11,483 nucleotides of DNA. Source: an uncultured Clostridia bacterium (GTDB lineage: Bacteria; Bacillota; Clostridia; RUG12999). The notes beneath the pieces were generated by a model. That model worked only from the letters and a program-made list of their open reading frames with translations. It ran no database searches and was not told the origin of the DNA. The stretch lies in NCBI GenBank assembly GCA_934792465.1, contig CAKVOK010000074.1, forward strand, positions 1-11,483, in the 5' to 3' direction. Shown one piece after another: positions 6,230-11,483 of this stretch (within the stretch, counting starts at the first letter, position 1; each line of letters starts with the position of its first letter). Both the position numbers and the translations under genes were made by a program.

Positions 6230-7198
6230 ATGTACGAAAATGCAGGAATCCCCGTGTATCTTGTATTGGGATTTGAAGGCGACGGAAAAACCGCTTATAT
6301 AAAAAACCTTTTGAACCGTGACAAAACAGGAACGCATCTTATCGTATTTGAAGACGGTGCGGAAAAATACCCACATAAAAACGGCATTTCGGAAGATACA
6401 AAAACCGTGTTTTTTTACGAAAAAAATATATACCCTGCGCTGTTTGATGACATAGCAAAATCCAAGCTTTACGGTTATACAGATACAGCCGGGCGTCCCG
6501 ACAGAGTTATAATAGAATACAACGGCATGTGGAATCTTGACGATTTATGGCAAGTGTCCATGCCGCACAACTGGGAATATTTAAACGTGGCAACCGTAGT
6601 TGACGCAGAAAAATTTGAAATGTATCTCAAGGATATGTATGCCTCGCTTGCAGACAAATTTTCAGCATCACACTTAATTGTATTTAACCGCTGCAACGAA
6701 AACACCGATATGAAAATGTACATGGAAACGGCGCACGGCATAAATCCGGATGCACAGATTATATTCCAAGGTGCGGAAAACAAAAATTTGCCGTATATTC
6801 CTTATGACATTAACGAATCGGAAATCACAATCGAGGACACGGGCTTTAGTACATTTTATGCCGATGCTATGAAAAATCCCGGCAAATACGACGGAAAAAC
6901 CATTAACCTCAGGGGATTTATACAGCCGGTAAAAAAATATTATCCAAATACCGAGCATTGCAAAAGCAACGAGTGTTTATTCGGCAGATATGTAACCCGG
7001 TTTGGTATGTTTCATTTTGAGTTCTTGAATTTTTTTGCCGAATACAACGGTACGGTAAGCAATTCGGAGCTTTATAAAATGCAAATGTACAAAATAACCG
7101 CAAAAATAAAGAGCGAAAAAGAAAAATGCAAGCTGTATATCTCGAAGATAGAATCTACGGAGCAGTTAAGGCATCGTGTTGTATACTCCGAATCATAG
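6230..7198 (+). CDS. COG0523-like P-loop protein with DUF1980-like C-terminus
   Basis: This 322-aa protein opens with a P-loop, GFEGDGKT (14-21), after a hydrophobic strand (VYLVL). It has an acidic switch-like strand IIEYNGMW (94-101), then VVDAEKF (about 124-130), then VFNRCNENTD (151-160), where a guanine-specificity NKxD would sit in CobW/COG0523 metallochaperone GTPases. The layout fits COG0523, but the characteristic CxCC metal motif after the second strand is not seen. Residues about 213-315 (NPGKYDGKTINLRGFIQPV, then a segment with FGRYVTRFGMFHF) resemble the C-terminal domain of YcgQ/TIGR03943 proteins, which partner with YcgR-type permeases. No permease gene is visible here. GGAGG at 6215-6219 precedes the ATG by ten bases. 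A metal-related role is plausible from the family, while nucleotide and metal specificity are uncertain. Confidence 0.7.
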   Translation: MYENAGIPVYLVLGFEGDGKTAYIKNLLNRDKTGTHLIVFEDGAEKYPHKNGISEDTKTVFFYEKNIYPALFDDIAKSKLYGYTDTAGRPDRVIIEYNGMWNLDDLWQVSMPHNWEYLNVATVVDAEKFEMYLKDMYASLADKFSASHLIVFNRCNENTDMKMYMETAHGINPDAQIIFQGAENKNLPYIPYDINESEITIEDTGFSTFYADAMKNPGKYDGKTINLRGFIQPVKKYYPNTEHCKSNECLFGRYVTRFGMFHFEFLNFFAEYNGTVSNSELYKMQMYKITAKIKSEKEKCKLYISKIESTEQLRHRVVYSES

Positions 7199-7237
7199 TT
7201 ATGGTATTATTAACAAATATGAGAGGTGGTGAAAAAG

Positions 7238-7414
7238 ATGAAAATGCATCAATATGAAGTAAAAATCTCAGTAGACGGAAAGCCTACGGGCGGTTCACGC
7301 CTTATTGAAGCACCTGACCCCGCCATGGCAAAAAGAATAGCAATAGCAACGGAATCCGGAAAAGCCGGATATGCAGGTAAAAAAATAACGGCCGGTGGCT
7401 GGAAAAAACTCTAA
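7238..7414 (+). CDS. Small basic protein of unknown function
   Basis: This 58-aa protein contains a strand-rich start (HQYEVKISVDGKPTGGSRLIEA) followed by an alanine-rich helix and a GGWKK end. The classic AGGTGGTG ribosome binding site (7224-7231) lies six bases before ATG 7238, which favours that start over the in-frame GTGs at 7226 and 7229. It follows the P-loop gene by 39 bases and ends ten bases before a strong terminator, so it closes this transcription unit. The compact layout suggests a single small alpha/beta domain. No family is recognised. Confidence 0.65.
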   Translation: MKMHQYEVKISVDGKPTGGSRLIEAPDPAMAKRIAIATESGKAGYAGKKITAGGWKKL

Positions 7415-7423
7415 TAATTGCAC

Positions 7424-7476
7424 CAATCGGAGATTGAGGACAAATGTCACAATCTCCGATTGCTTTAATTAATTTT
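7424..7476 (+). terminator. Strong intrinsic terminator
   Basis: CAATCGGAGATTG (7424-7436) and CAATCTCCGATTG (7450-7462) form a perfect 13-bp stem, with a short GACA/TGTC pairing possible inside the loop. A T-rich tail (CTTTAATTAATTTT) follows. It sits just after the 58-aa gene and before a new promoter, so it marks the end of the region-2 transcripts. Confidence 0.9.
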
Positions 7477-7484
7477 CTCATCTA

Positions 7485-7513
7485 TTGACAAATTCATCAA
7501 TACATGGTAAAAT
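7485..7513 (+). promoter_or_regulatory. Near-consensus sigma-A promoter
   Basis: TTGACA (7485-7490) is separated by exactly 17 bases from TAAAAT (7508-7513), with a TGn extension just upstream of the -10 (TGG at 7505-7507). The start codon of the MFS remnant is 33 bases further on. No operator-like dyad was seen within it. Confidence 0.8.
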
Positions 7514-7545
7514 AATTCAAACAGACAGAAAACGGAGTGTTATAT

Positions 7546-7812
7546 ATGTATCTTTTAGCCGTAATATATCTTGCCTTTATAAGCCTTGGACTGCCCGACT
7601 CGCTGCTTGGTTCGGCATGGTCAACAATGCAGAACCGAGCAGCGAGCGCATATGTGGGTTCGACGTTCATGCCGCCGGTATTCGGCCTGTTGGCAAACTA
7701 CGTTTCAATAAAGCTGCTTCCTCTGTATTTGCTTATATTCGTAATTCTTATGATATGTATGACAGAAAAAGTATTTAGAAAAGAGGGAGTAAAAGAAGCA
7801 AGAAAACATTAG
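7546..7812 (+). pseudogene. Internally deleted MFS transporter remnant
   Basis: The 88-codon frame joins two parts of a major facilitator superfamily transporter. Residues 1-29 (YLAFISLGLPDSLLGSAW) match the typical first helix of a sugar/drug MFS carrier. Residues from about 32 on (AASAYVGSTFMPPVFGLLAN, then a last hydrophobic helix and a basic end) match the final two helices. A complete member has about 12 helices and close to 400 residues, so roughly 300 residues of the middle are missing, without breaking the frame. The join lies near 7630-7640, where the pentamer CGAGC occurs twice. CGGAG (7533-7537) and the strong promoter are intact, so a three-helix peptide may still be made. It could not work as a transporter. 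The alternative, a genuine small membrane protein, is less likely given the match to both ends of the family. Confidence 0.75.
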
Positions 7813-7918
7813 TATGTTTCTTATCTTTACACTCCCACATTCTCTAACAGTGCCGGCTTCTCCTACGTATCTCATAGGCATATGTATGTGCCTTACACAG
7901 GTGAACCTTTATTTTTTA
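7813..7918. other. Intergenic stretch between converging genes
   Basis: This 106-base stretch lies between the converging MFS remnant (+) and the DUF5684-like gene (-). It contains a short imperfect hairpin, AGGCATA with TGTGCCT (7877-7894), and then, further on, a T-rich segment TTTATTTTTTATT on the + strand. That could act as a weak terminator for the + strand. No clear terminator is seen for the - strand operon. No convincing gene is seen; a short + frame covering 7814-8026 runs into the opposite gene and has no ribosome binding site. Confidence 0.4.
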
Positions 7919-8245
7919 TTATTGATATATAAATTCCGGATTGAAATTTGCGTCGTTAAATCCCAGTATACATACGAACACGGAACTAAGCAGCAAAAGT
8001 CCGAGTGCGAAAATCTTCGGCATTGAAAATGCCTTTGCAAGCCTCACAAATAAACACCACAGCATTACAATATTCGCAATCGGCACAATCAGCCAAAGAA
8101 GCATCCAGCCGCTGTAGCCCAATTCTTTAAACAAGATATACATATTGTATATCGGAATTATGCCTTCCCAGCCCTCATGTCCCATTTTCGTAAACATGAA
8201 CCACATTCCGACCATTGATATAACAGTAGAAATTAAAGCTGCCAT
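7919..8245 (-). CDS. DUF5684-like small membrane protein
   Basis: The 108-aa protein has about four hydrophobic segments (roughly residues 4-18, 28-42, 46-67 and 79-95). The pattern is that of the DUF5684 family: a GHEGWEGIIPIYNMYILFK motif, then GYSGWMLLWLIVPIANI, then a LAKAF motif and a final LGF.DA signature. Length and motif order agree with the family. The biochemical role of these proteins is not known to me; some occur next to signal peptidase genes. AAGGAG (8256-8261 on the reverse strand) lies ten bases before the start. The gene follows the ACT gene by 23 bases on the same strand and is probably the last gene of the tlyA-paaK operon. Confidence 0.8.
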   Translation of the reverse strand: MAALISTVISMVGMWFMFTKMGHEGWEGIIPIYNMYILFKELGYSGWMLLWLIVPIANIVMLWCLFVRLAKAFSMPKIFALGLLLLSSVFVCILGFNDANFNPEFIYQ

Positions 8246-8268
8246 TGCTTTCCCACTCCTTCGGATTT

Positions 8269-8691
8269 TTATAAACTATTGTTGTCAGGCATTGTATAGC
8301 CTGCTTTTTTCAGAACACTTTCCGCTTTTGAATTGTCTTCCGTCTTAATAACAACAACCGCTCTGTTCTTCTCTACCCTCACGGCAAAGGCATACAGATA
8401 CTCAACGGGGATATTTTCTTCTTTCAAAATATTTATAATATTGCAGAGCGAGCCTACTTCATCGCCCATGCCGACAGCGAGAACATTCGTTGTTTTAACG
8501 GCAAATCCCGCTTTTTCAATTACCTGTTTCGCTTCCTCCGTTTTGTCTACAATGAATCTCAATATTCCGAAATTCGTTGTATCGGCAATATGCACGGCAT
8601 AAATATTTATTCCGTTATCTCTGAGTACGTTAAGCACGTCTGCAAGACGTCCGTTTTTATTTTCCACAAAAACCGATATTTGTTTAAACAT
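8269..8691 (-). CDS. Tandem ACT-domain protein
   Basis: This 140-aa protein consists of two ACT domains, about 1-66 (KQISVFVENKNGRLADVLNVL, a typical ligand-site opening) and 70-138 (VLAVGMGDEVGSLCNIINIL). ACT domains bind amino acids and usually control enzymes allosterically; this free-standing tandem type is regularly encoded beside phenylacetate-CoA ligase and indolepyruvate oxidoreductase in anaerobes. Here it follows the ligase by 41 bases, so it probably senses an aromatic or branched amino acid for that pathway. ATG at 8691 was chosen because MFKQISVF matches the usual family start. AAGGA upstream is 12 bases away, whereas it touches the alternative ATG at 8703. Confidence 0.9.
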   Translation of the reverse strand: MFKQISVFVENKNGRLADVLNVLRDNGINIYAVHIADTTNFGILRFIVDKTEEAKQVIEKAGFAVKTTNVLAVGMGDEVGSLCNIINILKEENIPVEYLYAFAVRVEKNRAVVVIKTEDNSKAESVLKKAGYTMPDNNSL

Positions 8692-8732
8692 AATTATAAT
8701 CATTCCTTTCCGTGCCAAAGCACAAAACTCTC

Positions 8733-10034
8733 TTAAAACATAGTTCTCTTGTCTATTACTCTCTTTGCCTTACCCTCGCTTCTCGGCAGGCTTCTCGGCT
8801 CAACAAGCTTTACTGCCGCATCGATACCGAGAACGGAAGCAATCTTCGATTTTAACATTCTTTCGAGTTTCTCTATTTCTTTAACTTCGTCGGAGAATAT
8901 CTTTTCGTTTACCTCAATATGAATTTCCATTATATCGAGGTTATTTACACGGTCTACATAAATCATGTAATGCGGTTCAACACTGCCGCATTCAAGCAGA
9001 ACGGACTCTATCTGCGACGGGAATACGTTTACGCCTCTTATGATAAGCATATCGTCGCTTCTTCCCGTTACCTTTTCCATTCGCGGCATAATTCTTCCGC
9101 ATTCGCATCTTTCATTATGCAATATTGTCAAATCCTTTGTTCTGTATCTTATGAGCGGCATCGCCTGCTTTGTAACACAGGTGAAAACAAGTTCTCCCTT
9201 TTCTCCGTAAGGCAAAACTTCGCCCGTTTCCGGATTTATTACTTCCGGAATGAAATTATCCGCCTGAATATGGAGCATTTTTTGCTTGTCGCAGTTCATC
9301 GCAACGCCCGGACCTGCCGTTTCACTGAGTCCGTATATATCATATGCTTTTATACCGAGTTTTTCTTCTATTTCGTTGCGCATTTCCTCGCTCCAAGGTT
9401 CTGCGCCGAATATACCGATACGCAGATTCAAATCGTCTTTTGTAAGTCCTGCGTCCTTAAGCGAATCTGCGATATACAATGCATATGACGGAGTACAGCA
9501 GATTACCGTAGTTTTGAAATCGTGCAGCAGACGTATCTGACGTGCTGTGTTTCCCGTAGAGGCCGGAACAACCGTAGCACCGATTTTTTCAACACCGCTG
9601 TGAAGTCCGAAACCGCCCGTGAAAAGTCCGTATCCGTATGATACATGAACAATATCGTTTTTCGTTACGCCTATGCTCATAAGTCCTCTTGCAACGCAGT
9701 CCGACCACATTTCAAGATCCTCTTTTGTATAGCCGACTATTGTCTGTTTGCCGGTTGTACCGCTTGATGCGTGTATTCTTACAATATCGCTCATAGGCAG
9801 TGCGAACGTTCCGAACGGGTAGTTGTCACGCAAATCCGTCTTATATGTAAACGGCAGTTTATATAAATCATCAACGGACTTTATGTCGTCCGGAGTAACG
9901 CCGGCAGCGTCCATTTTTGCCCTGTAGTATGGTGTATTCTCGTACATTCTCCTCACTGTTTCAACAAGTCTTTTGCTTTGAATGTCATGAAGTTCTTCAG
10001 CACTCATGCATTCGGTTTTTTCGTCCCAGTACAT
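8733..10034 (-). CDS. paaK: Phenylacetate-CoA ligase
   Basis: This 433-aa protein is full length for the PaaK family of adenylate-forming enzymes, which make aryl-acetyl-CoA from the acid, ATP and CoA in the cytoplasm. Visible motifs are the phosphate loop SSGTTGKQ (90-97), YGLSETAG (234-241), YRTKDL (297-302), the hinge region GRSDDMLIIRGVNVFPSQIE (324-343), and the C-terminal lysine region RSEGKAKRVIDKR (418-430). A CxCG (310-313) is typical of this family. In amino-acid-fermenting anaerobes the enzyme handles aryl acids linked to aromatic amino-acid oxidation. The indolepyruvate oxidoreductase genes often found beside it are absent here. AAAAGGGG lies nine bases before the start. The tandem ACT gene follows. 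True substrate choice among aryl acetates cannot be read from the sequence. Confidence 0.95.
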   Translation of the reverse strand: MYWDEKTECMSAEELHDIQSKRLVETVRRMYENTPYYRAKMDAAGVTPDDIKSVDDLYKLPFTYKTDLRDNYPFGTFALPMSDIVRIHASSGTTGKQTIVGYTKEDLEMWSDCVARGLMSIGVTKNDIVHVSYGYGLFTGGFGLHSGVEKIGATVVPASTGNTARQIRLLHDFKTTVICCTPSYALYIADSLKDAGLTKDDLNLRIGIFGAEPWSEEMRNEIEEKLGIKAYDIYGLSETAGPGVAMNCDKQKMLHIQADNFIPEVINPETGEVLPYGEKGELVFTCVTKQAMPLIRYRTKDLTILHNERCECGRIMPRMEKVTGRSDDMLIIRGVNVFPSQIESVLLECGSVEPHYMIYVDRVNNLDIMEIHIEVNEKIFSDEVKEIEKLERMLKSKIASVLGIDAAVKLVEPRSLPRSEGKAKRVIDKRTMF

Positions 10035-10052
10035 TGGTTATTACCCCTTTTC

Positions 10053-10547
10053 TCATTTTATCAGCAAATGCCTTATATTCTTCACATAAAAGGTATAGAC
10101 AAAGCTTAATATTATATCGTATATTACAAATGCGGCGTTTGCCGCAATTATTACAAGCGCCAAATTAAATTTAAATTTTCCGACAAGATTAATAATCAGA
10201 AAATACAGCAGTGCAAAGCATATATTAAATCCGACAAGCTTTATCACCCATTGCAGAACGCCGCTGTGTCGTTCCGCCTCCGCTTTAAGTATCGGATATA
10301 TGCCGAAAACGCATACAAACGAAAGCATTATCCGCCTGTCAATCGGCAGTATCAGTGCCAGCAAACCTATAACGAAATATGACATAATCGCATATTTCAT
10401 ATCCGTTTCCGCACGGACTATCATAATCATTGCAGACAACAGCGCATACAGCGCAAGTGTGCCGGTTTTCACATAAGTACCGATTATCATAAGAACTGCG
10501 GCAACAGCACATATCACCGCAGAAAGTGTGAGCTTATGAGTTTTCAT
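10053..10547 (-). CDS. Uncharacterised multi-helix membrane protein
   Basis: This 164-aa protein has five or six hydrophobic helices spread over its whole length, with short charged loops such as VRAETDMKYA and LPIDRR, and a basic C-terminus. No family is recognised with confidence; the size and helix count recall small ECF-type substrate-binding membrane subunits, but no signature supports this. ATG 10547 is preferred because GGATGG stands five bases upstream in the tlyA end. This start overlaps the tlyA stop by 14 bases, which points to coupled translation. It is followed by paaK after 18 bases. Co-transcription with tlyA may be only a matter of genome packing. Confidence 0.75.
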   Translation of the reverse strand: MKTHKLTLSAVICAVAAVLMIIGTYVKTGTLALYALLSAMIMIVRAETDMKYAIMSYFVIGLLALILPIDRRIMLSFVCVFGIYPILKAEAERHSGVLQWVIKLVGFNICFALLYFLIINLVGKFKFNLALVIIAANAAFVIYDIILSFVYTFYVKNIRHLLIK

Positions 10548-11352
10548 TTTTACCATCCAGTCTTTCGTGTGAATTTTCAACGGTTTCCAAAATCAGCGAT
10601 TCATCAAAAATTTCCGTTTCCGCTTTTGAAATATATATCAGATATTCTATATTTCCCTCCGGCCCTTTTATCGGAGAAAATGAAAGTTTCTGCGGATAGA
10701 GTCCCTGTTCAAGCGTAAAATCATATATTGATTTTATGACTTCGATATGCACGTTTTTATCACGTACAACACCTTTTTTGCCGACTTTTTCCCTGCCTGC
10801 TTCAAACTGCGGTTTGATAAGACACATTATATGCCCGCTATCCTTTAAAAATTCCTTTATTACAGGAATAAGCAGTTTAAGAGATATAAACGAAGCGTCA
10901 ACGGAAATAAAGTCCAGCTTATCGGTTATCTGCTCATCCGTCAGATACCTTGCGTTCGTGCGTTCCAGATTCACCACACGTTCGTCGCAGCGCAGCTTCC
11001 ATGCGAGCTGCCCGTATCCCACGTCAACGCTGTAGACTTTTTTTGCGCCGTTCATCAGCATGCAATCAGTGAAACCTCCCGTAGATGCTCCTACATCCAT
11101 GCATATGAAATCCGTCAATACTATATCAAATTCTTTTATCGCTTTTTCAAGCTTATACCCTCCCCGGCTGACATACGGCATCTTTTTGCCCCTGAGTTCG
11201 ACGTTTGCGTCCTCCGGAACGGGCATACCGGCTTTATCCGCCTTTTGATTATTTATATATACGCTGCCCTCCATGATATACGCTTTTGCGATTTCCCGTG
11301 AGGGTGCAAGTCCGTTTTCCGTAAGGTATACGTCCAATCTTGTTTTTTTCAT
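10534..11352 (-). CDS. tlyA: TlyA-family rRNA 2'-O-methyltransferase
   Basis: The 272-aa protein has an N-terminal S4 RNA-binding domain (about 4-62: TRLDVYLTENGLAPSREIAK) and a FtsJ-like SAM-dependent methyltransferase domain. The SAM loop is DVGASTGGFTD (86-96). The candidate K-D-K-E catalytic set is K67, D152, K180 and E236, with spacing as described for TlyA. TlyA enzymes methylate ribose in 16S and/or 23S rRNA and affect capreomycin sensitivity; some relatives are reported as haemolysins, which is probably secondary. ATG 11352 is preferred over an upstream ATG at 11373, because AAAAGGA sits about nine bases before it and the length then fits the family. It is the first visible gene of the minus-strand operon. 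The usual neighbours (dxs, nadK, argR, recN) are not seen on its downstream side. Confidence 0.95.
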   Translation of the reverse strand: MKKTRLDVYLTENGLAPSREIAKAYIMEGSVYINNQKADKAGMPVPEDANVELRGKKMPYVSRGGYKLEKAIKEFDIVLTDFICMDVGASTGGFTDCMLMNGAKKVYSVDVGYGQLAWKLRCDERVVNLERTNARYLTDEQITDKLDFISVDASFISLKLLIPVIKEFLKDSGHIMCLIKPQFEAGREKVGKKGVVRDKNVHIEVIKSIYDFTLEQGLYPQKLSFSPIKGPEGNIEYLIYISKAETEIFDESLILETVENSHERLDGKNENS

Positions 11353-11373
11353 ATATTTACCATTCCTTTTCAT

Positions 11374-11483
11374 GGTTCAAGGCACAAAACCAAGTTTGAA
11401 AGAAAATTGTTCAGAGTGCCGCTTTGCAGTGAGCGGTGCTGTACCTTTTGTACCGCCCCGAACAAAAAGCGGTGCTATGGGCA
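11374..11483 (-). other. Palindrome-rich non-coding leader upstream of tlyA
   Basis: These 110 bases hold no convincing gene. They contain several small inverted repeats: CCGCT (11419-11423) with AGCGG (11432-11436), GTAC (11441-11444) with GTAC (11450-11453), and TTGTTC (11407-11412) with GAACAA (11460-11465). The 8-mer AGCGGTGC also occurs twice (11432-11439 and 11468-11475), allowing alternative pairings. It could be a terminator and leader for the tlyA operon, or part of a dispersed palindromic repeat cut by the window edge. Confidence 0.35.

Noticed and set aside
7485..7778. 97-codon frame overlapping the MFS remnant
   Set aside because: It starts inside the promoter, has no ribosome binding site, and the other frame matches both ends of a known transporter family.
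8919..9488. 189-codon plus-strand frame opposite paaK
   Set aside because: It mirrors a well-supported ligase gene, shows no domain, and its composition is that of a reverse-strand shadow.

Overview
The window reads as a chromosomal segment of a Gram-positive anaerobe of the Clostridia type, most likely a gut or sediment Firmicute. The grounds are strong AAGGAGG-type ribosome binding sites before most genes, moderate to low GC, a tandem-ACT protein next to a phenylacetate-CoA ligase (a pairing typical of amino-acid-fermenting anaerobes), a TlyA-type rRNA methyltransferase, and stalk-domain and DUF5684-type proteins common in Clostridia. The species cannot be named from the sequence alone.

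Region 1 (1-3908, + strand) is an AT-rich accessory operon entered part-way. It holds the last codons of an unseen upstream gene, a 459-aa protein with an HNH-nuclease-like N-terminal motif and a central membrane module, a 122-aa membrane-anchored protein, a 321-aa coiled-coil protein with a C-terminal membrane anchor, and a 374-aa CbbX/SpoVK-class AAA+ ATPase. Genes overlap, abut or lie within 16 bases of each other, so the products probably work together. The first two proteins end in similar 39-residue tails. The working idea, which is inference, is a membrane-associated effector complex assembled or remodelled by the AAA+ ATPase. This is the best candidate for an undescribed system in the window.

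Region 2 (3909-7476, + strand) opens with a perfect 11-bp stem-loop and a sharp rise in GC. A WYL-family regulator follows. Then comes a promoter overlapped by a dyad, a 64-aa two-helix membrane protein, an exported protein with two copper-amine-oxidase-N-like (stalk) repeats, a COG0523-like P-loop protein with a DUF1980-like C-terminus, and a 58-aa basic protein. A strong intrinsic terminator ends the run.

Region 3 (7485-7918) has a near-consensus promoter driving an 88-codon remnant of an MFS transporter: the first and last segments joined in frame, with the middle missing. About 100 bases without a recognisable gene follow.

Region 4 (7919-11352, - strand) is a compact backbone operon transcribed in the order tlyA, a membrane protein, phenylacetate-CoA ligase, a tandem-ACT protein and a DUF5684-like membrane protein. 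The last 110 bases upstream of tlyA are non-coding and rich in small inverted repeats. No tRNA, rRNA, CRISPR array, transposase or integrase was seen.
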